This document shows positions 26,499 to 35,696 of a DNA stretch of 64,000 nucleotides, piece by piece. A model generated the notes under the pieces. It was not told the origin of the DNA. It made no database searches and worked only from the letters and a program-made list of their open reading frames with translations. Every line of letters begins with the position of its first letter. Within the stretch, counting starts at the first letter, position 1. Origin of the DNA: an uncultured Campylobacter sp. (GTDB taxonomy: Bacteria; Campylobacterota; Campylobacteria; Campylobacterales; Campylobacteraceae); NCBI RefSeq assembly GCF_937959485.1, contig NZ_CALGPY010000005.1, positions 1 through 64,000 of the forward strand. The letters run 5' to 3'. The position numbers were made by a program, and so were the translations under genes.

Positions 26499-27717
26499 AG
26501 ATTTTCAGCGCCTCTTTTCGCACCCGCTCGATCGTCGTGCCGTGCGCGAGCGCCGCAGCCTTGCAGTCTTCAAATTCGGGCTTTGCCTTTTGCGTTTGGC
26601 AGGTGCCGGAAATTTTAAGCCCTATCTCGCCGAATTTCGTCTGCACCCGCACAAACTCGCGTTTTAGCTCGGTTTTAGCAACCTCTATCTCGCGAACGCC
26701 AATCGCCGTCGTATGCGTAAATATCAGATCCTTTAAATTTTGCGCGTCCTGCTTGCGGCACAGCGCGTTTAGCTCAAAGCCCATGCGCCCCTTTTTCATA
26801 AAAATAGAGCGGCTAAATACGTCCAGCGCGCCGTTTTCGCGCAGAATTTCGCACGCAAAGGCAAAGCTCTCGGCATCCATATCGTCGATGTTGGTGGAGA
26901 TTAAAATTTGCTTGCAAGCCTCACCGTAGCCGGCTTTTTCGATTAAATTTGGCTTGCCGCTTTCATCGTTCAAATTTTCATCCGCCTCGCAAATCATCGC
27001 GCGAAGCACGTTTGCAAAGCCCGCGGCGTCTTTGCCGCCAGCGCCGTAGCCGATTTTTTCTATTTTAAAGCTCGCGCCGTCCGTAAATTCGTCCGCGCAG
27101 GCCTTTAAAATCGCCGCGCCCGTGGGCGTAGTCATCTCGAAATTTGCGCGTCCGAGGCTTACGGGCACACCTTTTAAAATTTCGCAAACGGCAGGTGCCG
27201 GCACGCTAAGCGCGCCGTGATCGCAGATTGCTACGCCGCCGCCAAGCTCGATTTTGGAGCTTACGACGCGCAAGACGCCTAAATTTTCAAAAAGATACTC
27301 AAGACAGATCGCCGCGCCCGCGATGTCCGCGATACTATCTATCGCGCCGATCTCATGAAAATGCACCCGCTCTACGTCCGTACCGTGGACTTTGGCCTCC
27401 GCCTGCGCGATCGTGCGAAATATCGCGCCCGCTCTTTGCTTGCAGTTCCGGCTTAAATTTGAACTCTCTAAAATTTGCCTGATACCCGCGTAGCTTCTGG
27501 CGTGAGGCTGCGATTTTAGCGGCACGACGTCGATTTTAGTAGCGGCGATGCCGTTTTTTAGCACGTTTTTGCGCTCCAGCTTAAATTCGCCGTTTAAATT
27601 TAACTTCTCTAGCTCGGCACAAAGATAGCCAAAATCCACGCCAAGCTCCACCAGCGCGGCTAAGTTCATATCGCCGCTGATGCCAGCGCTCGCGTCGTAA
27701 TATAAAATTTTAACCAA
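26470..27717 (-). CDS. larC: Nickel insertase LarC
   Basis: A 415-residue LarC, the CTP-dependent enzyme that inserts nickel to complete the pincer cofactor. Motifs: YYDASAGISGDMNLAALVEL at residues 6-25, HFHEIGAIDSI near 118, TPTGAAILKA near 196, and the C-terminal metal-binding half with STNIDDMDAE near 271. In Lactiplantibacillus plantarum the two halves are joined by a ribosomal frameshift; here they are one uninterrupted frame. The start is TTG (27717), three bases beyond the larA stop; no nearby ATG fits. Confidence 0.92.
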   Translation of the reverse strand: MVKILYYDASAGISGDMNLAALVELGVDFGYLCAELEKLNLNGEFKLERKNVLKNGIAATKIDVVPLKSQPHARSYAGIRQILESSNLSRNCKQRAGAIFRTIAQAEAKVHGTDVERVHFHEIGAIDSIADIAGAAICLEYLFENLGVLRVVSSKIELGGGVAICDHGALSVPAPAVCEILKGVPVSLGRANFEMTTPTGAAILKACADEFTDGASFKIEKIGYGAGGKDAAGFANVLRAMICEADENLNDESGKPNLIEKAGYGEACKQILISTNIDDMDAESFAFACEILRENGALDVFSRSIFMKKGRMGFELNALCRKQDAQNLKDLIFTHTTAIGVREIEVAKTELKREFVRVQTKFGEIGLKISGTCQTQKAKPEFEDCKAAALAHGTTIERVRKEALKIYDETRKTKG

Positions 27718-27719
27718 GC

Positions 27720-28970
27720 CTAGGCCTTAGGCACCGTCATCGAGCCAAACGGCAGGATGATGATTTTTGCGTCCGCGCCCTTTTGCGCGAGCGCGTCGTC
27801 CACGGCCTTTTGGATGTCGTGATACGGCTTTAGGTGTACGGCTCGCATCTCATCGTCGCTAAGATCCGATACTGCCCAAGTCTGCGCCCAGAGCGAGATT
27901 TCGGCCATTTTAGCGGCCTTGTGATAGCCGAGCTTAAAGCCCGCGCTGATCTTTTCTAGCACCTTTTTGGGCGTATCGGCGGAGGCCATCAGATCAAAAA
28001 ACGGCTTTGGTCCGATGCCCGTGCGGCATTTTGCGACCATTATTAAAATTCCCCCTTCAGCGAGCGCTAGTTTGCCGTTATCTAGGGCTTTTTGAGCTTG
28101 ATATAGATCGACGTCCATCGGATAGGGCGCGACCGAGATCACGATGTCGGCCTTGCGCGGGATATTTACGCAAAATACCTCGTCGGCCTTTTTGACGCAG
28201 TCGTAAAAGCTATCGTTTAGATCGCCAGCGCTTGCGTAATACACGCCGTGCTCGCTGTCAAGTACCGTCTGGATCGAAAAAACGTCGATGTGCGCGAGCA
28301 CCTTCATCGCGTCGATCATATCCTCGTGCACTGGGTTCCCCTCTAGGCGCAGAGCTTGCGCGTCGGCGCTTAGGGCGAGCTTGTGATTTTGCGTGATGCT
28401 CTCGTACGACGCGGTGCCCGGCAAAAAGGCCTTTCTGCCGCCCGTGTAGCCCGCGAAATAGTGCGGCTCGACCGAACCTATGACGATCACCTTTTTCGCC
28501 TCTGCAACGGCTTTGTTTAGATACATCTGCGTGCCGTTTTTGCTCTCGCCTAAAAAGACCATCTCGTCGTGCTTGGAGTCGTGATCGTGAACTTCGTTTT
28601 TGGCTCTGATCTCCGCGTAAATTTCTTTGCCGAAGATCATCTCGTACTCATCGAGCGAGCACTGCCTGTGGCAGCCCGTGGCGATGATGAAAATTTTATT
28701 TTTCTCGCGGATTTTCGGGTAAATTTGCTTTAAAATTTTTGCCGTCGGCGTCGGGCGCGTGCCGTCGTTTACGATGATTACGATCTTTTCATCGCCTGCT
28801 ATAAACTCGTCAAAGCTTTTTTGATTTATCGGATTTGCTAGAGCCTTTGCGATGAGCGCCGTTTCGTCAAATTTAGCCACGGGGTTTGGATCGAAAACGC
28901 CGAGCAAATTTTTCTCGTTTATCTCTAGACTTAGATGATCATCTTTGCCGTATGCGATAGGGATTTGCAT
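27720..28970 (-). CDS. larA: Nickel-dependent lactate racemase family protein LarA
   Basis: A 416-residue LarA homologue. The four key residues line up with L. plantarum LarA: H101 (GCHR), H170 and K180 (EPHYFAGYTGGRK, where the Lys carries the cofactor thioamide) and H196 (QNHKLAL). All three maturation genes follow immediately, so the protein should be loaded with the nickel-pincer cofactor. LarA relatives act on several 2-hydroxyacids, so lactate is likely but not certain. ATG 28970 has AGGAGGCAGAT upstream; a -10 box lies about 30 bases before the start. Confidence 0.92.
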   Translation of the reverse strand: MQIPIAYGKDDHLSLEINEKNLLGVFDPNPVAKFDETALIAKALANPINQKSFDEFIAGDEKIVIIVNDGTRPTPTAKILKQIYPKIREKNKIFIIATGCHRQCSLDEYEMIFGKEIYAEIRAKNEVHDHDSKHDEMVFLGESKNGTQMYLNKAVAEAKKVIVIGSVEPHYFAGYTGGRKAFLPGTASYESITQNHKLALSADAQALRLEGNPVHEDMIDAMKVLAHIDVFSIQTVLDSEHGVYYASAGDLNDSFYDCVKKADEVFCVNIPRKADIVISVAPYPMDVDLYQAQKALDNGKLALAEGGILIMVAKCRTGIGPKPFFDLMASADTPKKVLEKISAGFKLGYHKAAKMAEISLWAQTWAVSDLSDDEMRAVHLKPYHDIQKAVDDALAQKGADAKIIILPFGSMTVPKA

Positions 28971-28998
28971 ATCTGCCTCCTGTGTGGAATTTGGCGGG

Positions 28999-29004
28999 AT
29001 TATA
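28999..29004 (-). promoter_or_regulatory. -10 element (TATAAT) for the lar operon
   Basis: Minus-strand TATAAT about 29 bases before the larA start, at the spacing seen for other candidate promoters in this window. Confidence 0.55.
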
Positions 29005-29153
29005 ACGTAAATTTTATTTAAAACGAATTAGCCTCGTGCGGGTTATGAACGGAATTTAGAAAGCTTTAGAATTTCAAAATTTTATAAAATTTTAAAAAGC
29101 CGCTGGGATTTGAAATTTAAAGCTCGCGAGCCGTCTGCCCGCGAGCATAACTA

Positions 29154-30821
29154 TTATAAATAGCCGTAAAGATGCGCAAGCACAAAGCCCACACCGCAAG
29201 CAGTAAGAACGCCGATCAAGCCAGGGAAAATGAAGCTATGGTTGATGACGAATTTTCCGATATGCGTGGTGCCCGAGCGGTCGAACTGGATCGCCGCAAG
29301 ATCGCTCGGATAGGTAGGTAGGATATAGTATCCGTAGCAAGCCGGTGCAAATGCGATGATTAGACCCGGATCAATGCCGATAGTGACGGCGAGTGGAACG
29401 AAGGTTGCGATAGCCGCAGCTTGGGAATTTAAAAATTTACTGATGAGCAAAGAGACGATGATATAGGTCCATGGATAGGCCTTAACGACCTCGCCAAGGG
29501 ATGCCTTAAGCATTTCGATATGAGCAGTAAACATAGTCTCTGCCATCCATGAAATTCCATAAATCGCCACGAGTGCAATCATACCGCTATGAAAAATTTC
29601 GTTTTTAGCGATATTGCCCGCTTTAATACCAGAAGCGATCATCATGATGGACGCCGCTAGGAGCATGAAAATTTGAATGGTTAAGACCATATTCAAATTT
29701 GTGGTCTTTTTCATCGTATCTTTTACGACAATGCTTGCATTTGCGATGCTTTCGCTCTTATCGCCTGTCGTGATGACGACGTTTCCGTCTTGAGCGACGA
29801 TGCTTTGGGTAAGCTTTTTATCTTTGTCGTAAATTTCGACGCTATTAAATTTCGTCGCATCTTTGGCTTTAGACTCTTTGACGTTTGAGACGACCTTACC
29901 GCCATCCACCATGGAGATAACCTGACCATCTTTGATCGTGATGTTTTTGACCGTTTTTTTATCGACGATGATCTCTACGGATTTGCCAGGGACATTTTTA
30001 GTCCACGCAGGGCGCAAGCTTTTCTCGTAACCTAAAACCGCAACTAGCGCAATAGTGGCTAAGAATATCCACATGCAGATCCACTTAATCCTAGGAAGCT
30101 TTTGACCTAGCAAGGTCGTGCTTTCGCCGTAGATATATTTTTTCTGCTCTGGGTCTTTGATCTTTTCTTGGAATTCCGGATCTTTATCTAGATCTTTACC
30201 TCTAAAAATCGACCACGTTCCGATCGCAAGCATACCGATGAAAGTAGAAGGGATAGTGAGTTTTAGCAGATCCAAATACGTACTAAAGCCCTCGATATGC
30301 ACGCCTTGACCTAGCAAGATCGCGACCATCGAAACGCCGGCAACCGAAACGGGGCTAGCGATGATAGCAAGCTGCGAGGAGATCGTAGAAGCAGCCATCG
30401 GGCGCTCAGGGCGAATTCCATTTTTAATAGCTACGTCATAGATGATCGGAAGTAGCGTATAGACGGTGTGTCCGGTTCCACATAAGATTGTAAGCGTCCA
30501 CGCAACAGTTGGAGCGATGATACAAACCATCTTTGGATGCTTACGAAGCAATTTCTCCGCTATTTGAAGCATTACATCAAGTCCTCCCGTAGCCTGTAGC
30601 GTTGCACTTGCTACGACAACTGCGAGGATAGTTAAAATAACATCCACTGCCGGCTTACCCGGCTCTAATCTAAATCCAAACACTAAGATCACTAAGCCTA
30701 TACCGCCTAGAATTCCCAGCGCCATACCGCCTTTTTTAGCACCGTAAAATAAACAGCCCAAGACTATAATGAGCTGCAAAAAGAATTGAGTGCTTTCAGA
30801 CAAACTTGTCAGAAACTCCAT
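29154..30821 (-). CDS. dcuB: Anaerobic C4-dicarboxylate transporter, DcuA/DcuB family, with inserted domain
   Basis: A 555-residue inner-membrane exchanger for fumarate, succinate, malate or aspartate. The family core is obvious (GGLDVMLQIAEKLLRKHP near residue 73, CGTGHTVYTLLPIIYDVA near 112, ASTISSQLAIIASPVS near 145, and the C-terminal SQAAAIATFVPLA and PTYPSDLAA). It is about 100 residues longer than the usual 435-460. The excess is one soluble segment at about residues 275-365, between two membrane helices, made of two similar beta-rich halves (KSVEIIVDKKTVKNITIKDG and NSVEIYDKDKKLTQSIVAQD). The annotation as DcuB rather than DcuA is tentative. Confidence 0.85.
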   Translation of the reverse strand: MEFLTSLSESTQFFLQLIIVLGCLFYGAKKGGMALGILGGIGLVILVFGFRLEPGKPAVDVILTILAVVVASATLQATGGLDVMLQIAEKLLRKHPKMVCIIAPTVAWTLTILCGTGHTVYTLLPIIYDVAIKNGIRPERPMAASTISSQLAIIASPVSVAGVSMVAILLGQGVHIEGFSTYLDLLKLTIPSTFIGMLAIGTWSIFRGKDLDKDPEFQEKIKDPEQKKYIYGESTTLLGQKLPRIKWICMWIFLATIALVAVLGYEKSLRPAWTKNVPGKSVEIIVDKKTVKNITIKDGQVISMVDGGKVVSNVKESKAKDATKFNSVEIYDKDKKLTQSIVAQDGNVVITTGDKSESIANASIVVKDTMKKTTNLNMVLTIQIFMLLAASIMMIASGIKAGNIAKNEIFHSGMIALVAIYGISWMAETMFTAHIEMLKASLGEVVKAYPWTYIIVSLLISKFLNSQAAAIATFVPLAVTIGIDPGLIIAFAPACYGYYILPTYPSDLAAIQFDRSGTTHIGKFVINHSFIFPGLIGVLTACGVGFVLAHLYGYL

Positions 30822-30859
30822 AGTTTCTCCTTCAGTAAAATTTAAAACAAACTTTGGCG

Positions 30860-30865
30860 ATTATA
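30860..30865 (-). promoter_or_regulatory. -10 element (TATAAT) for the Dcu transporter
   Basis: Minus-strand TTAGTATAATCGCC, a perfect -10 about 40 bases before the dcuB start; an AAGGAGAAACT ribosome site directly precedes the ATG. Confidence 0.55.
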
Positions 30866-31115
30866 CTAACTTTTTATTTAAACAAAATTAAAGGAGCGTT
30901 GCAAATTGTAAAAATCTATCAAAATAAAATTTACTGAAATTATAATTTTAAAGCAGAATTTATAGCGAAATGTGAAAAATAAAATTTCACTTAGAGCTGT
31001 TTTTATATCATAGAATTTCGCAACTTTTAAGAAATCTTAGAATTCCATTATAGCTCAAGCTTTAAACCGATTTTTAAGCCTTGGGGTAGTATCATTTCAC
31101 AAAGAGCGGATTGAG

Positions 31116-32273
31116 ATGAATTTTATAAAATTTTGTATTGCTTTTTTGATTTGTTTATCGCAGATGGCAACAGCAGGCAGCTTTGATCTAAATGCCACGC
31201 TGCGTCTGGGCGCATTCGACGCAAGCTCGCACCGACTACTTTTATACGGCAATGGCGGCGAGCTTAGGATGTTTGATACTGCCAAATGGAACGTGGAGTT
31301 CGCGCAAAAATACAGCGATAACGAAATTACGGCTCTAAATTTCAAAAACGGCAAAATTTATCTAGCTTGGGGCGGAGCCGAAATCGCGGTGCTAAACGAC
31401 AGATTAAAGTTTCTACGCGCGCTTAAGACGGGGCGTAGCGGCACAGCCCAAATAGATGCGATTTACGCAGCAAAAGACGCGATTTACGCGGTAGTAGATA
31501 AGAATCAACTAATAAGATTAGGCGAAGACCCCGATAGAGGCGTAGGCGGCGGCTACGCCCCAGGCGAGAATTCCACCGCAAACGGGCAATCTTTGAATAA
31601 AAATTCCGCCCCCGACGGGATGCGCGGAATTTCGCTTCATTACGGCAGGATCAATGCCATTAGCCTAGGCGCTAACAGACTTTGCGTCGCAAGCTGGGAC
31701 GGCATAGCCTGTTTTAGCGCGGATCTTGTCGCGACCAAATTTAGCGGCATTGATACAGCGCCTAGTCGCGCTGCGCAGGGAGAGCTTGATAGCGTGAAAT
31801 TTAAAGATGCAGAATTTAATAGCACGAAAAGTGCGCAAGGCTCCGAGCCAAACGAAACGAAAGCTGGCGGCGCAAAGAGCGCGGAATTTCAAAGCTCAGA
31901 ATTCAAAGGCGCAAAATTTCAAGACGAGGGGCTTAAAACTCAAAGCGAAATTTCAGTCGAAGCTGGCGATAAAAATTTAAGCGGCTCTATCGCCACTGCG
32001 CTTGCAGACTGCGACGGGACGCTATTTGCAGGCGACATAGAGGGGAGCTTTATAAATTTAAAAAGCGGCGAGCGCAAAAGCGTGGGCTCTTGGATTAAAT
32101 CCATCGTGTGCGCCCGCAGCACGCAGTTTATCGCTACTAAAGATAAAATTTACGAAAATCAAAAAGCAGGATTAAAGGAGGTTGTGGATTTAAAAAGCGA
32201 ATTTTTAGCGATGTACGCAGACGGGGATGCGATCCTCGTAGTCAGCAAATCAGGTAAAATTTTAAAATTCTAA
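31116..32273 (+). CDS. Secreted beta-propeller-like protein leading the nos cluster
   Basis: A 385-residue protein with an N-terminal signal peptide (cleavage after about residue 20, TAG/SF). Short repeated strands (YGNGGELRMFD, AIYAAKDAIYAVVDKNQL, LFAGDIEGSFINLKSGE) look like WD40-type or quinoprotein-type blades. Residues about 150-165 and 215-275 are low-complexity insertions rich in K, F, N, S and E (VKFKDAEFNSTKSA and similar). It ends 12 bases before nosZ on the same strand and is presumably cotranscribed. Role unknown; a periplasmic accessory to N2O reduction is inferred from position only. Confidence 0.65.
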   Translation: MNFIKFCIAFLICLSQMATAGSFDLNATLRLGAFDASSHRLLLYGNGGELRMFDTAKWNVEFAQKYSDNEITALNFKNGKIYLAWGGAEIAVLNDRLKFLRALKTGRSGTAQIDAIYAAKDAIYAVVDKNQLIRLGEDPDRGVGGGYAPGENSTANGQSLNKNSAPDGMRGISLHYGRINAISLGANRLCVASWDGIACFSADLVATKFSGIDTAPSRAAQGELDSVKFKDAEFNSTKSAQGSEPNETKAGGAKSAEFQSSEFKGAKFQDEGLKTQSEISVEAGDKNLSGSIATALADCDGTLFAGDIEGSFINLKSGERKSVGSWIKSIVCARSTQFIATKDKIYENQKAGLKEVVDLKSEFLAMYADGDAILVVSKSGKILKF

Positions 32274-32285
32274 GAAAGGATTAGT

Positions 32286-34877
32286 ATGTTAAAAAGTTTC
32301 AAACCCGTGCTTTTGGGCTCGGTTTTGTTCGCCGCAAGCGCCCTGTGTGCCGCAGATAGCGACTTAGAGCGCGTGATGAAAGAACGAAATTTAAGCGAAA
32401 AAGACGTTTTGGCGGCGGCTAAGACCTATCAGCCGACCGGTAGGAAGGACGATTATATGGTCTTCTCCTCCGGCGGTCAAAGCGGACAGGTGATCGTTTA
32501 CGGCGTGCCGTCGATGAGGATCTACAAATATATTGGCGTATTTACACCGGAGCCTTGGCAGGGATACGGCTTTGATGAGGAGAGTAAGGCGGTCTTAAGA
32601 TCGGGCTCCATTAACGGCAAAGAGATCAACTGGGGCGATACTCACCATCCAAATTTCAGCGAAAAAAACGGCGAGTATGTGGGCGATTATCTCTTTATCA
32701 ACGATAAGGCGAATCCAAGAATCGCGGTTATAAATTTATCCGATTTCGAAACTACTCAAATAGTCGTAAATCCCGTAATCAAAAGCGATCACGGCGGCTC
32801 TTTCGTAACGCCTAATACCGAATACGTCATAGAAACCAGCCAATACGCAGCCCCTTTCGATAATGACTGGCACCCAATCGAGGAGTATCAAGCAGTCTAT
32901 CGCGGCGCGGTAACGCTATGGAAATTTGACTACGATAAAGGCAAAATCGACGTAAATAAATCCTTTTCTCTAGAGCTTCCTCCATATATGCAAGATCTAA
33001 GTGACGCAGGTAAGGGCGAGAGCTTTGGCTGGGCGTTTACCAACAGCTTCAACTCCGAAATGTACACAGGCGGCATCGAAAAGGGTCTGCCTCCGATGGA
33101 AGCCGGTATGAGCCGCAACGACACCGACTACTTGCACGTTTATAACTGGCAAATTCTAGAAAAACTTGCTCAAGACAGCAAAAACTACAAGGTTGTAAAC
33201 GGACATAGGATCGTTACGATAGACGCCGCCGTAAAAGCGGGAGCGCTATTTTTGATCCCTGAGGCTAAATCTCCTCACGGCGTTGACGTTAGCCCTGATG
33301 GTCGCTATATCATCATCGGCGGTAAACTAGATACTCACGCTAGCGTTTATGATTTCAAAAAGATCAAAGAGCTAATTGATAAGAAAGAATATGCAGGCAA
33401 GGATCCATACGGAATTCCGATCTTAGATATGCAAAAGACGCTTCACGGACAAGCAGAGCTTGGTCTTGGACCTTTGCATAATACCTTCGATTCGCAAGAT
33501 GGCGTAATCTATACATCGCTTTACGTTGATAGCCAGATCGTAAAATGGAACTACAAGACGCTAAAGGTTTTAGATAGGATCAACGTCCACTACAATATCG
33601 GACACCTTGATTCTATGGAGGGCAAATCCTCTAAGCCTGTCGGCAAATACGTAATCGCGCTGGATAAGCTTTCGATCGATAGATTTAATCCTATCGGACC
33701 GCTTCATCCGCAAAACCACCAGCTCATCGACATTACAGGACCTAAAATGGAGATGCTTTACGATCTTCCTATCGGTCTAGGTGAGCCACATGACGTAGTT
33801 TCTATCGCTGCGAGCAAGCTTCATACGAAACCTACCTATACTATGGGAACAAACTCCCGCACCGGCAAACAACACCCTGCTATGACGCTAGCTGGTCAAG
33901 AGCGCATCGAGCGCGACGGCAAAAACGTAAAAGTCTATGCTACGGCGATCCGCAGCCATATTAATCCTGAGCACATCGAGGTTAATAAGGACGATAACGT
34001 AACGATCTATATGACAAATTTAGAGCGTGCCGAGGATGAAACTCACGGCTTTACGGTTGATGATTACGATTTGCATATGTCACTTGAGCCGGGTAAGACT
34101 GCGAGCGTAAATTTCATCGCAGATAAAGAAGGCGTATTTCCTTTCTACTGCACGGAATTCTGCTCTGCGCTGCACCTTGAGATGTTCGGATATCTATACG
34201 TAAAAGATCCGAATAAAAAATACACTTCAGCTAAAGCTTCTATGCTAAAAGCTCTTAGCCCAGAAGCTCTAAAAGCTGAATACGACAAGGTAGTAGCTAC
34301 GAATAAAGCCACCGACGACGTTATCCAATCAGTCGTTAAATTCTTAAAAGAGAAAAACTACGAGAAATATCCTAAGGTCAAGGCTTTAGTCGATGACGCG
34401 CTAGATCAATACGGCAAAATTCCTGAAACCAAAGCCAAGGCAGACGCCGCGGTAAAAGCAGGCGATATGAACGGCGCGATACTTTGGGAAGGTCAAGTTT
34501 GGCAGTATTTAGTAAAAACCGCGGATGTCGGACTTCGCGCTAAAAACAACCTAATCCGCGAGCTCTCCACTCCTATGAGCGAGGCTGCGTCTAACGGCGA
34601 GAAGGCTTACCTACGCGGAGGCTGCAACGGCTGCCACGTCATCGGTCAAGTAAGCTCGGGTCCTGATCTAACGGGCGTCCTACTTCGCCACGAAAACGGC
34701 GAGAAATGGGTAGCCGATTTCATCAAAGACCCTGCTAAATTCTACGAAGACGACTACGTTAAGGCAATGATAAATTACTTCAACCTTCGCATGCCAAATC
34801 AGCATATGAAAGACGAAGAGATCAAAGATATCATCGAATACCTAAAATGGGTCGATGAGAACGCGGGTCTTAACTAG
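32286..34877 (+). CDS. nosZ: Nitrous oxide reductase, clade II, with C-terminal cytochrome c domain
   Basis: An 863-residue periplasmic copper enzyme reducing N2O to N2. The signal peptide is Sec type (no twin arginine), a mark of clade II. The seven-bladed N-terminal domain supplies CuZ histidines (for example DTHHPNF near 118, SDHGGSF, SPHGVDV, GPLHNTF, NIGHLDS, GEPHDV). The CuA site is C622-x3-C626-x3-H630-x2-M633. A fused monohaem cytochrome c domain closes the protein (C780-N-G-C783-H784), as in Wolinella and other Campylobacterota, and receives electrons from the NosG/H/C1/C2 chain. Confidence 0.97.
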   Translation: MLKSFKPVLLGSVLFAASALCAADSDLERVMKERNLSEKDVLAAAKTYQPTGRKDDYMVFSSGGQSGQVIVYGVPSMRIYKYIGVFTPEPWQGYGFDEESKAVLRSGSINGKEINWGDTHHPNFSEKNGEYVGDYLFINDKANPRIAVINLSDFETTQIVVNPVIKSDHGGSFVTPNTEYVIETSQYAAPFDNDWHPIEEYQAVYRGAVTLWKFDYDKGKIDVNKSFSLELPPYMQDLSDAGKGESFGWAFTNSFNSEMYTGGIEKGLPPMEAGMSRNDTDYLHVYNWQILEKLAQDSKNYKVVNGHRIVTIDAAVKAGALFLIPEAKSPHGVDVSPDGRYIIIGGKLDTHASVYDFKKIKELIDKKEYAGKDPYGIPILDMQKTLHGQAELGLGPLHNTFDSQDGVIYTSLYVDSQIVKWNYKTLKVLDRINVHYNIGHLDSMEGKSSKPVGKYVIALDKLSIDRFNPIGPLHPQNHQLIDITGPKMEMLYDLPIGLGEPHDVVSIAASKLHTKPTYTMGTNSRTGKQHPAMTLAGQERIERDGKNVKVYATAIRSHINPEHIEVNKDDNVTIYMTNLERAEDETHGFTVDDYDLHMSLEPGKTASVNFIADKEGVFPFYCTEFCSALHLEMFGYLYVKDPNKKYTSAKASMLKALSPEALKAEYDKVVATNKATDDVIQSVVKFLKEKNYEKYPKVKALVDDALDQYGKIPETKAKADAAVKAGDMNGAILWEGQVWQYLVKTADVGLRAKNNLIRELSTPMSEAASNGEKAYLRGGCNGCHVIGQVSSGPDLTGVLLRHENGEKWVADFIKDPAKFYEDDYVKAMINYFNLRMPNQHMKDEEIKDIIEYLKWVDENAGLN

Positions 34878-34883
34878 CCCCAC

Positions 34884-34903
34884 TCTCCCCCGCAAGGGGG
34901 AGA
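34884..34903 (+). terminator. GCAA-capped hairpin between nosZ and nosB
   Basis: TCTCCCCC pairs with GGGGGAGA around a GCAA tetraloop (GNRA type), just after the nosZ stop. There is no T-run, and nosB follows at 34920, so it is likelier to be a processing or stabilising element for the nosZ message than a full terminator. Confidence 0.6.
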
Positions 34904-34919
34904 ATTTAAAGGAGACGAA

Positions 34920-35696
34920 ATGCCAAAATATAAAATTTACGCGATTTTAGCGCTGCTTATTATGACGGTCGCTTTTACCATCCCTACGCTCGGATTTTTC
35001 AAAGTCCAAGGCAAAATCGTATCGGGGCAGGTTAGCAGCGTCTCGCAGCTGCCCGCATACTCCGCGCCGATATGGAATTTTTATACAAAAGCATCGTATA
35101 AAAATCACCTAATTCCTAGTGATGTTAAAAACGATCTAGGCGCGATGCTGGAGCATAAATTTGAAGTGGGGGTCCCTAGCATACCGGTGTGGAAAATTTC
35201 ACTTGAAGCGCCGAACTATCCAAAAGAGGCCTTCCCCGATGGAATTCCACTTTACGTCCACGTTGACGGCTTTAGCGGCGATGTCGGCGAGATGAATACC
35301 TTAAATCATTATATCGGCATGTATCCCGTCTGGCGCGGCGGCACGCTCGAGCACTCGCTATCGCCGTATTATCTCATAATCGCTACGATCGGTATGCTTG
35401 CGTTTTTATACTACGACGGCAAGGGGCAGACTCTGCTTATGATCCTGCCGATCATTGCGCCGCTTATTTTCATCGGCTGCTACGTGGGCTGGCTGTATTG
35501 GTTCGGGCACAACCTGCAAGACTGGGGCGCGTTTAAAATAAAGCCTTTTATGCCTACGGCGTTTGGCGACGGCAGCGTGGCGCATTTTACTACCCATTCA
35601 TATCCGGCTCTTGGCTTTTGGCTAATGCTGGCCCTGTCGCTGCTATCGGCGTTAGCTCTACTATCTAAGAAAAAATTTCTACGAGAGCATAGATGA
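34920..35696 (+). CDS. nosB: NosB, clade II nos cluster membrane protein
   Basis: A 258-residue inner-membrane protein: one N-terminal helix (about 7-27), an extracytoplasmic region of about 125 residues, then three helices (about 153-172, 178-200, 230-250). NosB is restricted to clade II nos clusters and always sits beside nosZ, which is the basis for the name; its function is not settled. AAGGAG precedes the ATG. Its stop overlaps nosD (ATGA). Confidence 0.85.
   Translation: MPKYKIYAILALLIMTVAFTIPTLGFFKVQGKIVSGQVSSVSQLPAYSAPIWNFYTKASYKNHLIPSDVKNDLGAMLEHKFEVGVPSIPVWKISLEAPNYPKEAFPDGIPLYVHVDGFSGDVGEMNTLNHYIGMYPVWRGGTLEHSLSPYYLIIATIGMLAFLYYDGKGQTLLMILPIIAPLIFIGCYVGWLYWFGHNLQDWGAFKIKPFMPTAFGDGSVAHFTTHSYPALGFWLMLALSLLSALALLSKKKFLREHR

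Noticed and set aside
30975..31000. GTGAAA ... TTTCAC inverted repeat upstream of the nos cluster as a CRP/FNR-type site
   Set aside because: Half-site sequence and spacing do not match FNR or NssR consensus sites I know; too weak to list.
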